From Erysipelotrichaceae bacterium (GTDB lineage Bacteria; Bacillota_I; Bacilli_A; Erysipelotrichales; Erysipelotrichaceae): DNA of 41,187 nt. Below, in pieces: positions 8,337 through 15,836 of this stretch. The notes below the pieces were generated by a model. It ran no database searches. It was given only the letters and a program-made list of their open reading frames with translations, and was not told the origin of the DNA. The stretch covers positions 1-41,187 of the forward strand of contig JAUNEN010000019.1 of NCBI GenBank assembly GCA_030525525.1, in the 5' to 3' direction. Both the position numbers and the translations under genes were made by a program. Within the stretch, counting starts at the first letter, position 1; every line of letters starts with the position of its first letter.

Positions 8337-9670
8337 CAAAGCAGTCCCTTCCCGCTTAACTGAGCACGGTAAATATCTGCCGAAGCGAAATCTTTTGCCT
8401 TCTTTGCTTCATTCCATTTTGCAAAGAGCTCTTTGTCTTCTTCCGTAATCACCGGTTTTTCAACAATGATGCCAAGAATTCCGAGCATCTTTTCAACCGC
8501 ATTGCGGTATGTGCCGGCAAGTTCAAAGTTGATTTCTCTTTGTCTGAGTGTCTGGTTGAGCTTCTTGACTGTCTCAAAGATGACGGCATATGCATTCGGT
8601 GTATTCATATCGTCATCCATTGCATCAAGGAATGCACGGTATTCAGCTTCATCATACTGATCGCCGAACTCTGCATCCGCAAGAGCCGCCTTGATATCCG
8701 CCTGCTTCAGAGGTGTCATAACCTTATCAAGCTCTTTGCGGGCTGTTTCGATTGTCTCATCCGAGAAGTTGAGTTCCTTGCGGTAGTGAACGCTTGAAAC
8801 AAGCCATCTGGTCAGATTTGTTCCGAGCGCATCCACAACATCCTTTGCCCACATCGTGTTGCCTAAGGATTTGGACATCTTCTCACCGTTGATGTTGACC
8901 ATCGCGTTATGAATCCAGTAGTTGGCAAGCGCATTTCCGTGGCATGCTTCCTGCTGGGCAGCTTCATTTTCATGGTGAGGGAATTTCAGGTCCATTCCGC
9001 CGCCGTGAATATCGATCTTTTCACCGAGATTGTCATTGATCATGACAACGCATTCTGTATGCCAGCCCGGTCTTCCCATGCCCCACGGGGAATCCCACTT
9101 GATGCCTTTGTCTGTCTTTTTCCACAATGCAAAGTCATAAGGATTCTTCTTCTGATCGTTTGTTTCGATTCTTGCGCCTGCTTCAAGCTGGTCAAGTTTC
9201 TGATGGGAGATTTCTCCGTATGTGGGAACGCTCTCGACACTGAAGTAAACATCGCCGTCCACTTCATATGCATGTCCGCTCTTGACAAGCTCATCAATGA
9301 AAGCGATGATCTCATCCATTGTTTCAGTGACACGCGGTGTGATGTCAGGCAGTTCGGTATTGAGCTGTGTTCTGACCTGCTGGTAGGCTTCGATGTATCT
9401 TTCCGCAATCACATTCTCGGTTGTGCCTTCCTCGGCTGCCTTGTTGATAATCTTGTCATCGACATCCGTGAAGTTGGAAACATAGGTGACACTGTATCCT
9501 TCTGCTTCAAAGAGTCTTTTGAGCACATCGAAGACAACCATCGGTCTGGCATTTCCGATATGTGCGTAGTTATAAACTGTCGGACCGCAGACATACATGT
9601 CCACATGTCCCTCATGAATCGGTACGAAGTCTTCCACCTTCAGTGTTCTGGAATTGTAAAGTCTGATCAT
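8336..9670 (-). CDS. cysS: Cysteinyl-tRNA synthetase
   Basis: A 444-residue class I aminoacyl-tRNA synthetase charging tRNA-Cys. YVCGPTVYNYAHIGNARP (about residues 26-43) holds the zinc-ligand Cys and the HIGH-type motif. WHTECVVM and HHENEAAQ supply further zinc ligands, and EKMSKSLGN is the KMSKS loop. The start is set at 9670 by a GGAGG site eight bases upstream; the longer frame runs back through the T-box terminator. The C-terminus ends at KGLL, without the final segment (usually edTpqGtrWr) seen in most CysS proteins, so it is slightly short at the very end. Expression is presumably induced by uncharged tRNA-Cys through the leader. Confidence 0.95.
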   Translation of the reverse strand: MIRLYNSRTLKVEDFVPIHEGHVDMYVCGPTVYNYAHIGNARPMVVFDVLKRLFEAEGYSVTYVSNFTDVDDKIINKAAEEGTTENVIAERYIEAYQQVRTQLNTELPDITPRVTETMDEIIAFIDELVKSGHAYEVDGDVYFSVESVPTYGEISHQKLDQLEAGARIETNDQKKNPYDFALWKKTDKGIKWDSPWGMGRPGWHTECVVMINDNLGEKIDIHGGGMDLKFPHHENEAAQQEACHGNALANYWIHNAMVNINGEKMSKSLGNTMWAKDVVDALGTNLTRWLVSSVHYRKELNFSDETIETARKELDKVMTPLKQADIKAALADAEFGDQYDEAEYRAFLDAMDDDMNTPNAYAVIFETVKKLNQTLRQREINFELAGTYRNAVEKMLGILGIIVEKPVITEEDKELFAKWNEAKKAKDFASADIYRAQLSGKGLL

Positions 9671-9687
9671 GTTCGCTTTCCTCCAAT

Positions 9688-9894
9688 AAAAAAACGCCCT
9701 GCCAAAAAGGCGCCTCAGCGCGGTTCCACTTTTCTTGTTTCTCAATCGCCTTAACGCAGCTTCTACGTCTTCTTCTACATATCGAAGAAACCCTCAAAGG
9801 CGCATTCACACAGATTCATCTTCAGAACACTTTCACCTGACTGTTCCTCTCTTATTGAAGCGGCACTGTGATACTATCCCTTCTCAGCGGTTTC
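9688..9894 (-). promoter_or_regulatory. T-box riboswitch (tRNA-Cys) upstream of cysS
   Basis: On the minus strand, AAGTGGAACCGCG (9718-9732) is the conserved T-box sequence. It overlaps the 5' side of a terminator (CGCC...GGCG followed by seven T bases, ending near 9688). The base of stem I is suggested by GAAACC (9889-9894) pairing with GGTTTC (9787-9792). A TGC triplet at 9802-9804, in the 3' part of stem I, is the likely Cys specifier codon. A TATACT hexamer at 9899-9904 could be the -10, although it sits very close to stem I. By family knowledge, uncharged tRNA-Cys stabilises the antiterminator and allows cysS transcription. Confidence 0.88.
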
Positions 9895-9940
9895 ATTCAG
9901 TATATCTCAAATTCATGAAAACGGAAATATGATGATTGTC

Positions 9941-9969
9941 TTGACCGTCGGTCAGTGCATATCTATAAT
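9941..9969 (+). promoter_or_regulatory. Strong sigma-A type promoter with overlapping palindromic operator
   Basis: The -35 TTGACC (9941-9946) and the perfect -10 TATAAT (9964-9969) are separated by 17 bases. The perfect 13-base palindrome TGACCG-T-CGGTCA (9942-9954) covers the -35 box. This has the size and sequence style of TetR-family operators, so repression by such a protein is likely. No TetR gene is present in the window. Confidence 0.75.
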
Positions 9970-9991
9970 GGATTTAAAGGGAGGCACTCAC

Positions 9992-10345
9992 ATGTCCGAA
10001 GAAAAGAAAGATATTATGAATCAGGTTTCCGAAAAAGCAACAGAAGCATTCGGTAAAGCAAAAGAAGTCGGCGCAAATGTCGCTGAAAAATTCAAGGAAT
10101 CCGCAGTCGGCAAGGAAATCCTCGGTGAAGACGGAAAGCTCGGCAAGGAAGATCTGAAGAGAATGGGCGACGATTTCGCTGAAACAAAAGTCGGAAAAGC
10201 TATTCTCGGCGAAGACGGAAAGTTTGACATGGATGATGTCAACCGCATCAAGGACAGTGCAGTTGATGCCGCAAAGGCTGCAGTCGGCGCTGCCAAAGGT
10301 GCTGTTGACAAAGTCAAAGACATGATCGGCTCCAAAGACGAATAA
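9992..10345 (+). CDS. Small charged alanine/lysine-rich repeat protein (stress-protein-like)
   Basis: A 117-residue soluble protein with no signal peptide or membrane span. It is low in aromatic residues and rich in Lys, Ala, Glu, Asp and Gly. It contains a duplicated unit, GKEILGEDGKLGKEDLKRMGD and GKAILGEDGKFDMDDVNRIKD, flanked by amphipathic Ala/Lys helices (KATEAFGKAKEVGANVAEKF, AVGAAKGAVDKVKDM) that recall LEA-like or coiled stress proteins. The EDGK(L/F)..(E/D)D(L/V) unit also vaguely resembles half an EF-hand or dockerin loop, but the first two acidic ligands are missing. The start is fixed by AAGGGAGG at 9977-9984, seven bases upstream. The gene is monocistronic with its own promoter, operator and terminator. 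Function unknown. Confidence 0.82.
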   Translation: MSEEKKDIMNQVSEKATEAFGKAKEVGANVAEKFKESAVGKEILGEDGKLGKEDLKRMGDDFAETKVGKAILGEDGKFDMDDVNRIKDSAVDAAKAAVGAAKGAVDKVKDMIGSKDE

Positions 10346-10356
10346 TCTGACTTCTT

Positions 10357-10390
10357 AACCGGTTCTTAAAAAAACTGAACCGGTTTTTCT
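10357..10390 (+). terminator. Intrinsic terminator of the small repeat-protein gene
   Basis: A stem of AACCGGTTC (10357-10365) and GAACCGGTT (10378-10386) is followed by TTTCTTTT, just after the stop at 10345. Confidence 0.88.
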
Positions 10391-10437
10391 TTTCTCCCTG
10401 TATGGAAAGTCATGATTCACAATGAGATAATACTGGT

Positions 10438-11472
10438 ATGCCCTTATATGATCTGATTGTTGAAAATATATGGTTCTTTCCGTTTCTGATCAGTCTTGTA
10501 CTTCTGATTGTTTCGGTTGTCAAAGAACCGAGACGCTTCCGCAATGCACTGCTGCTGATGTTAAGCATCCTGTGCTTTGCTCTCTGGATTCTGCTTCTCA
10601 GCAGAAATACGGAATATGAAACATTGATTGCGCTGACCATTTCCGGCAGCGTGTTGTTTCTGGTATTGATTGTCCCGCTGTTATTGATCTACGACAGCTT
10701 TCTGATGATCAAGCGGGAAGGCTTCTCACTTTCTTCGCTGTTAGCTGCTATGTTTGCCATCTTCATCTTCCTTGGTGAGTCTGCACTCTTCTTTTATCTC
10801 ACAACTGATCTGCCTGCTCACCTGACGTGGGCAAGCATCCTGCTGCTGTTAACCGGATATACGGTCTTCTATATTTCATTTGTATTCCTTGCTTTCATGT
10901 TCTACTCCACCGGGATCCGCTTTCTGCCCCGCAGAGTCGATTTTGACTACATCGTTGTACTTGGGTGCGGATTACTCAACGGCGATCAGGTGAGCAGACT
11001 GCTCGGCGACAGACTGGATAAGGCATACAAGGTGTTTGACCGCTCGATGAGCGCATGCAAGATCATCACTTCAGGCGGACAGGGACCTGATGAAACCATT
11101 TCCGAAGCGGAAGCCATGAAACAGTATCTTGTGGAAAAACACGGTGTTTCCCCGAAGGATATCATTCTTGAAGACAAATCGGTCAACACCATGGAAAACC
11201 TGAAGAATTCACAGGCAATCATACAGAAACGCGGAGGCAGGCAGTTCACGGCGATTGTCTCCAGCGGCTATCACATCATGCGCGCCAATATCTATGCGCA
11301 GCGTCTGAACTTCCCGGCGGTCGGAATCGGTGCTCATACTGCTTTATACTACTGGCCTTCGGCAATGATCCGCGAATATGCAGCCCTTGTAAAATATTAC
11401 TGGCGGCCTTACTTCCTGACTCTGATCATCATCGGAGTCATCCTGACATACATCACAGCTGCAGTACATTAA
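10438..11472 (+). CDS. YdcF/ElyC-type DUF218 membrane protein
   Basis: A 344-residue protein with about six hydrophobic helices in residues 1-160, then a DUF218 domain (about 168-310), and a last hydrophobic helix at the C-terminus. DYIVVLGCGLLNG, ITSGGQGPDETISEAEAM and ILEDKSVNTMENLKNS are the recognisable DUF218 motifs. YdcF, SanA and ElyC relatives are linked to envelope or vancomycin-related phenotypes, but their biochemistry is unclear. No Shine-Dalgarno precedes the ATG. Instead an extended -10, TGAGATAAT (10423-10431), ends six bases before it, so the transcript may be leaderless. The SDR gene follows 19 bases downstream, probably in the same transcript. Confidence 0.85.
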   Translation: MPLYDLIVENIWFFPFLISLVLLIVSVVKEPRRFRNALLLMLSILCFALWILLLSRNTEYETLIALTISGSVLFLVLIVPLLLIYDSFLMIKREGFSLSSLLAAMFAIFIFLGESALFFYLTTDLPAHLTWASILLLLTGYTVFYISFVFLAFMFYSTGIRFLPRRVDFDYIVVLGCGLLNGDQVSRLLGDRLDKAYKVFDRSMSACKIITSGGQGPDETISEAEAMKQYLVEKHGVSPKDIILEDKSVNTMENLKNSQAIIQKRGGRQFTAIVSSGYHIMRANIYAQRLNFPAVGIGAHTALYYWPSAMIREYAALVKYYWRPYFLTLIIIGVILTYITAAVH

Positions 11473-11491
11473 CACAAAAGGAGACAGAAAC

Positions 11492-12220
11492 ATGGATCTG
11501 AAACAGAAAACAGTCATCGTCACAGGCGGTGCCATGGGAATCGGTGAAGCCTGTGCAAAGCTGCTCGCAGAAAGCGGCGCCAATGTCATCATCGCTGACT
11601 TCAATGAAGAAGCCGGAAGAAAAACAGCTGAAAGAATCGGATGCGATTTCTTCAGAACAGATATCTCAGATGAAGAGAATCTGATCGCATTAAGAGATTA
11701 CATCAGGGATAAATACGGATGCCTGGACATCCTTGTCAACAATGCCGCAAAGCAGACAGAAAAGAATTTCTATGACTTCACGGTGAAGGATTTCGCTTCC
11801 GATATCAATGTCAATCTCGTCGGCACATTCGCTTCGATCCGTACTTTCTGTGAAATCATGAAAGAAGGATCGACGATTCTGAATATGCTGTCGGTGCATT
11901 ACGAACAGCCCCGCCTCAATAAATTTGCATATGATGCCTCCAAGGCAGGTGAAGCGATGCTCACAAAAGAAACTGCCCTTGTTCTTGCGGAAAGAGGAAT
12001 CACCGTCAATGCAATCTCATACGGCGCTGTCAGAACTCCGATGAACAGAGACTGGATTGAACATCCCGAACATATCGAACAGGCAAAAGAAAAAATTCCG
12101 CTGGGATGGGTCGGCGAACCGGAAGAGATCGCTTCCTTTGTCAAAGCCATCCTGACAGAATTCTCAGAATACGCAACCGGCTCCGTCTTCACAATCGACG
12201 GCGGCAGAAGACTGAAGTAA
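11492..12220 (+). CDS. Short-chain dehydrogenase/reductase (SDR)
   Basis: A 242-residue classical SDR oxidoreductase. TGGAMGIG (residues 11-18) is the dinucleotide-binding glycine motif and NNAAK near residue 84 the structural NNAG-like motif. Ser134 with YDASK (Tyr147, Lys151) forms the catalytic triad, and the C-terminus FTIDGGRRL is typical. Asp36 after the second beta strand (IIADFNEE) suggests NAD(H) preference. GGAG lies eight bases before the ATG. It follows the DUF218 gene closely and is closed by a terminator. Substrate is unknown; glucose-1-dehydrogenase-like annotations would only be by similarity. Confidence 0.9.
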   Translation: MDLKQKTVIVTGGAMGIGEACAKLLAESGANVIIADFNEEAGRKTAERIGCDFFRTDISDEENLIALRDYIRDKYGCLDILVNNAAKQTEKNFYDFTVKDFASDINVNLVGTFASIRTFCEIMKEGSTILNMLSVHYEQPRLNKFAYDASKAGEAMLTKETALVLAERGITVNAISYGAVRTPMNRDWIEHPEHIEQAKEKIPLGWVGEPEEIASFVKAILTEFSEYATGSVFTIDGGRRLK

Positions 12221-12222
12221 TA

Positions 12223-12246
12223 AAGACTCCCCGTGAGTCTTTTTTG
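12223..12246 (+). terminator. Terminator after the SDR gene
   Basis: AAGACTC (12223-12229) and GAGTCTT pair around CCCGT and are followed by a T run ending near 12245. Confidence 0.88.
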
Positions 12247-12251
12247 ATAGA

Positions 12252-12290
12252 AGAAAGCGGAATCTCATTTTGTGAAATTCCGCTCTTTTT
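12252..12290. terminator. Bidirectional hairpin between convergent genes
   Basis: AGCGGAAT (12256-12263) pairs with ATTCCGCT (12277-12284). A T run (12286-12290) follows on the plus strand, and a shorter TTTCTTC follows on the minus strand. It sits just past the stop of the GYF_2 gene and probably terminates that transcript. Confidence 0.65.
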
Positions 12291-12292
12291 CA

Positions 12293-12505
12293 TTAACTGA
12301 ATGTATTTTCGATGGTCGGCTGATTATCGGGAAGAAAGAATGCATAGATCGAATCTCCGACTTTGATCCAGTCTTTGAGATCCGGCATCCAGATAAAGTC
12401 ATCTGCCAGCAGAATTTCCTTGGTAATCAGGGCAATCAGTTCCTGATCATCATAGGGACCGTATTTTCTGCGGTTCGGTTTCATATAGTACCAGATCTTA
12501 TCCAT
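12293..12505 (-). CDS. Small GYF_2-domain protein
   Basis: A 70-residue protein that is almost entirely one GYF_2 (DUF4339) domain. It shows IWYYMKPNRRKYGPYDDQEL followed by DFIWMPDLKDWIKVGD, matching the family pattern WYY...GP..-[V/I]W...W. Such domains are thought to mediate protein-protein contacts. The ATG at 12505 overlaps the stop of the upstream HTH/RCC1-like gene by eight bases, so the two are probably coupled and may interact. GGGGAAG seven bases before the ATG is a weak ribosome binding site. The frame extends upstream, but that part lies inside the larger gene and is not protein-like. Confidence 0.72.
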   Translation of the reverse strand: MDKIWYYMKPNRRKYGPYDDQELIALITKEILLADDFIWMPDLKDWIKVGDSIYAFFLPDNQPTIENTFS

Positions 12506-14615
12506 GATTTGCTTCCCCGCCTTCTTCCGGTTCAAATTTTCCGTTGACCGTGATTCCGTAATTCGATGTGATGGAATACTCACTGTAGACATCATCCGTG
12601 ACAGTGAATCCGTCCGGAATCTCGATATAGGTGAGAATCTCCGCCAGTGTGTAATTTCCGGAAGGCAGCTGAATGATCTGCTGACCGCCGGCAATGTTGA
12701 CAGTGACGTTGTAGCGCGGCAGGTTGAACTGCAGCTCGATGACCGTCGGTTCACTCGCAGAATATGTCGGTGAATCGGAATATGCCGTGACGGTGACTGT
12801 ATGTGACGAACCGTCTGTCCATTCATATCCGGTCAGATCCATGATATAGACCGGACGGTCTGTTCTGTCTTCCATCATGCCGTCGATGTTGATGATGTAG
12901 TAATCCGCACGGTCGACTGCAGTCCAGTCGATATACCAGCTTGCCACATCACCGGTTCCCTTGATTCCGGTAACCGAGTTCAGCTGAACAGTCTTGGTGT
13001 TATATGTGTATTCAACACTGACCGGTTCACTGGCTGTATATTCTTCTTCATCATTTGCCTTGGCAATCACGGTGACCGTATAAACAGTTCCGTCTGTCAA
13101 TGCGGAAGCGGGAACGCTTGCCGAGTTGCTGGCGGTGCGGGGAATTCCGATTGTCAGTGACGGTGAGAATGTCACTTCATAGTAATCAGCGTTCTTTACC
13201 TTGTCCCACTTGATCTGAACATTCGCCGTTGTTTCGGTGAATGTAATATTTTCAACTTTGCTTAACTGTTCAGGCTCAACAGCCGGATCATCCTGCTCAT
13301 CAGCCTGATACTGTCCGTATTCATTGTCGCCTGCACCTTTGAGTGTGCCTGTCCTGGTCAGACCGACGACTGTATTTCCGCATGCGTCCACATAGCGGAT
13401 ATCGCTCCATGCCTGGATTTTTCTGACGAGCTTTTCATCGGCTGAGGAAGCATAGACTGTTCCATCGCTTCTTAAGCCTACCGCAACGCCGCTGCCGACG
13501 GCAGCAGATTCGACATTTGACCACGCAGATGTATCTGCAGGTGCCGCTCCCGTCAGAGAGTAGGATGTGACATGGCCGTCTGTATGAACCAGCAGGATCT
13601 GACTGTCGCCGATCGCTGCCGCAGAGACGCCTGTCTGTCCGCTTACGCTTTCAAGATTGTCTCCGCTTGCAAGGACGGTTCCTTCTTCCGTGATTCCGAG
13701 TGTCACCGCATTGCCGGCATAGACCTCTTTCACATTTTCCCAAGTATTGACACGGCATGCCGCAGTCGATCCGGAACATACCACGGTTCCGTCTGCCTTG
13801 AGACCGACACTGTGCGTACGGCCTGAAGCGATCATCACGATTTCACTCCAGGTAACGATCTGCTGATCGTTATCGCTTGAAACAACTGTTCCGTTTGATT
13901 TGAGTCCGAGCGCATGATCATACCATGCGTCAAGCTGTACCGATCCGTTGAAACTGATCGGAGGCTCGAAGACACCCTGCTTCACCAGGTTCCCGCTCTT
14001 GTCGACATAAAGTGAATATTTATCGCCGAGTGCCAGCTTGTTGACATTCGTCATGACCTGCGCACCGTTATTCCTGTTCAGCAGATTGATTGCCAGAATC
14101 CCGAGCAGGATGACTGCGGCAGCTGCGATTGAGAAACCGATGATCATTCTGCTGCGCTTCTTCTTTGTTTCAGAAACGGTATCTGCTTCATAGGCAGGTT
14201 CTTCAATCGATCCTGTATCCACAATCTCCGTGATCATGGTTTCCTGAATCGGCTGTGTATTCAGAACCTTTGTATCACCGATCTCCAGAGTCTTGGTTGC
14301 TGAAGAAGGTTCTTCGATCGGCTGACTGATAATCTGTGTGCTCTCTTCCGGCTGATCCATAAACGGGATGTTTACACTGACATCCTGTTCGAGGGCAGGA
14401 AGCTGTACAGTCACTGTGTTGTTGACCAGAGAGTCAAGCGTCACCTTGTAGAGGTCACTGATCTCCTTCAGTTTCAGAATCGGCGGAATCGTGTTTCCGT
14501 TCTCCCATTTCATATATTCAGTCACAGGGATGCCGAGTCTTGCGGCAACATCACCCTGTGCATAATTGAAATGCTTTCGGAGCAGCGTCAGTTTTTCAGG
14601 AAGCTTGTTATTCAT
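12498..14615 (-). CDS. XRE-HTH / single transmembrane / RCC1-like repeat / Fn3-like protein
   Basis: A 705-residue modular protein. Residues about 7-65 are a Cro/C1-type helix-turn-helix (YAQGDVAARLGIPVTEYMKWENG). A Pro/Glu/Thr-rich linker leads to a basic stop (KKKRSR) and one transmembrane helix at 157-178. Residues about 195-435 hold repeats such as SVGLKADGTVVCSG, VAVGLRSDGTVYAS and TVVGLTRTGTLKGAGDNEYG, typical of RCC1-like beta-propeller blades. Two Fn3-like domains follow (about 455-535 and 545-632), each with a WDKV/WTAVDRADYY pattern. The predicted topology places the HTH in the cytoplasm and the repeats outside. AGGAGAT precedes the ATG. It could be a membrane-bound regulator or surface sensor; the ligand is unknown. 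Confidence 0.82.
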   Translation of the reverse strand: MNNKLPEKLTLLRKHFNYAQGDVAARLGIPVTEYMKWENGNTIPPILKLKEISDLYKVTLDSLVNNTVTVQLPALEQDVSVNIPFMDQPEESTQIISQPIEEPSSATKTLEIGDTKVLNTQPIQETMITEIVDTGSIEEPAYEADTVSETKKKRSRMIIGFSIAAAAVILLGILAINLLNRNNGAQVMTNVNKLALGDKYSLYVDKSGNLVKQGVFEPPISFNGSVQLDAWYDHALGLKSNGTVVSSDNDQQIVTWSEIVMIASGRTHSVGLKADGTVVCSGSTAACRVNTWENVKEVYAGNAVTLGITEEGTVLASGDNLESVSGQTGVSAAAIGDSQILLVHTDGHVTSYSLTGAAPADTSAWSNVESAAVGSGVAVGLRSDGTVYASSADEKLVRKIQAWSDIRYVDACGNTVVGLTRTGTLKGAGDNEYGQYQADEQDDPAVEPEQLSKVENITFTETTANVQIKWDKVKNADYYEVTFSPSLTIGIPRTASNSASVPASALTDGTVYTVTVIAKANDEEEYTASEPVSVEYTYNTKTVQLNSVTGIKGTGDVASWYIDWTAVDRADYYIINIDGMMEDRTDRPVYIMDLTGYEWTDGSSHTVTVTAYSDSPTYSASEPTVIELQFNLPRYNVTVNIAGGQQIIQLPSGNYTLAEILTYIEIPDGFTVTDDVYSEYSITSNYGITVNGKFEPEEGGEANHG

Positions 14616-14759
14616 AACTTCATCTCCTTTCTGCCTCTGCTATCTTTTTATTCTATTACAAAAACCGCAGAAAACACATAGCTCTTGCATGCAGTTTCCG
14701 CGCTTTTCATCGATGAAAACGCTTATTCTGAAGTTGTCTGCCTTCGGTTCTTTCTTTTC

Positions 14760-14788
14760 TTTACCCATATAGCAAAATCATCTAAAAT
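14760..14788 (+). promoter_or_regulatory. Putative promoter of the DUF4428 gene
   Basis: TTTACC (14760-14765) and TAAAAT (14783-14788) are separated by 17 bases upstream of the plus-strand zinc-ribbon gene. The match is moderate and unproven. Confidence 0.4.
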
Positions 14789-14848
14789 GAAATCAGGTAA
14801 AGATATTACTTACACATCATTATTCAAATCAATCAAGGAGGAGCTGAC

Positions 14849-15793
14849 ATGGGCTTATTTGACAAAAAAGTCTGTGTGATCTGCGGCAGGCAGTTCGGAC
14901 TGCTCGGCGGCGGATCAATTGCGGACGGACATCTCTGCAATGACTGCAAGCGTAAGTTTTCACCTTACGCCACCAAAATCTCCAAAATGACAACCGAAGA
15001 AGTGAAACGTCATCTTGAATACCGTGAAAAGAATGAACTGGCTCTCGCTTCCTTCAAACCCGATCAGGTTCTTTGCACTGGTAAAAAGTTCTACTACGAT
15101 TCTTCAAAAGAATCCTTCCTTCTCTCAGAAAGATCTGACTGGCGCAGCGGCAATCCCGACATCATCAACCGGAAAAATGTTGTCAATGCTGAATATCATA
15201 TTTCCGAAGAAGCCTCTGAAATCTATAAGGATGAGGAGACAAAAGAAAGCTATGATCCGAAGAAATATGAATATGAGTATACATTCACGATGAAGCTGAC
15301 GATCGACTCACCTTATTTCTCATCCATCAGCTTTACCGTCAAGGACGGAGATCAGGCGGAAAACAAAAATGACGAAAATTATAACCGTCATGAATATACA
15401 TGCCGCATGATTCAGCATATCGTCTGCCCGGATCTTTATCCCGAACCTGAACTGAAAGAACCGACGGTAACCGTCTCCATTGAGCCTGAAACATGGGATT
15501 GCTCATGCGGTCAGAAAGGAAACATCGGACGCTTCTGCTCAGCCTGCGGCAAGGAAAGAATTGTGACATGGGATTGTCCTTTCTGCGGACAGAAGGGAAA
15601 TACCGGCAAATTCTGCAGCAGCTGCGGAAAGGAGAAAACCGAAACATTCAAATGGTTCTGTCCCGACTGCGGTGCTGAAAATACCGGCAAATTCTGTTCT
15701 TCATGCGGCAGAGAAATGCCCGACAATGTGAAGAACAAAGAAGTCAGGCGCATTACACCTGCCCCTGACAGAGCGAAAAATCAGGCACAATAA
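14849..15793 (+). CDS. DUF4428 and tandem zinc-ribbon protein
   Basis: A 314-residue protein. The N-terminal DUF4428-type zinc finger has CVICGRQFGLLGGG and HLCNDCKRKF (Cys pairs near residues 9/12 and 31/34). The middle region (about 70-205) is a beta-rich domain of unknown role. The C-terminal quarter has three zinc ribbons, each ending FCS[AS]CG[KR]E. The first begins DCSCGQ, with one residue fewer between its Cys pair than DCPFCGQ and FCPDCGA in the next two. No membrane span is seen, and the binding partner is unknown. The start is supported by AAGGAGGAG just upstream. It is transcribed away from the HTH/RCC1-like gene and closed by a strong terminator. Confidence 0.8.
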   Translation: MGLFDKKVCVICGRQFGLLGGGSIADGHLCNDCKRKFSPYATKISKMTTEEVKRHLEYREKNELALASFKPDQVLCTGKKFYYDSSKESFLLSERSDWRSGNPDIINRKNVVNAEYHISEEASEIYKDEETKESYDPKKYEYEYTFTMKLTIDSPYFSSISFTVKDGDQAENKNDENYNRHEYTCRMIQHIVCPDLYPEPELKEPTVTVSIEPETWDCSCGQKGNIGRFCSACGKERIVTWDCPFCGQKGNTGKFCSSCGKEKTETFKWFCPDCGAENTGKFCSSCGREMPDNVKNKEVRRITPAPDRAKNQAQ

Positions 15794-15802
15794 CCAAGCC
15801 AC

Positions 15803-15836
15803 TCAAAAACCCGGATCAGGCTGATCCGGGTTTCTT
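15803..15836. terminator. Bidirectional terminator
   Basis: A near-perfect 13-base stem, AAACCCGGATCAG (15807-15819) with CTGATCCGGGTTT (15821-15833), has T-rich flanks on both strands. It separates the convergent DUF4428 and serine hydrolase genes. Confidence 0.88.

Noticed and set aside
8909-9754. A 281-codon plus-strand frame across cysS
   Set aside because: It is opposite a clear cysS and has no family motif or ribosome binding site; a shadow of the real gene.
14714-14727. TGAAAACGCTTATT as a cre site between the HTH/RCC1-like and DUF4428 genes
   Set aside because: Two of the most conserved end positions do not match, and neither gene is an obvious carbon-catabolite target.
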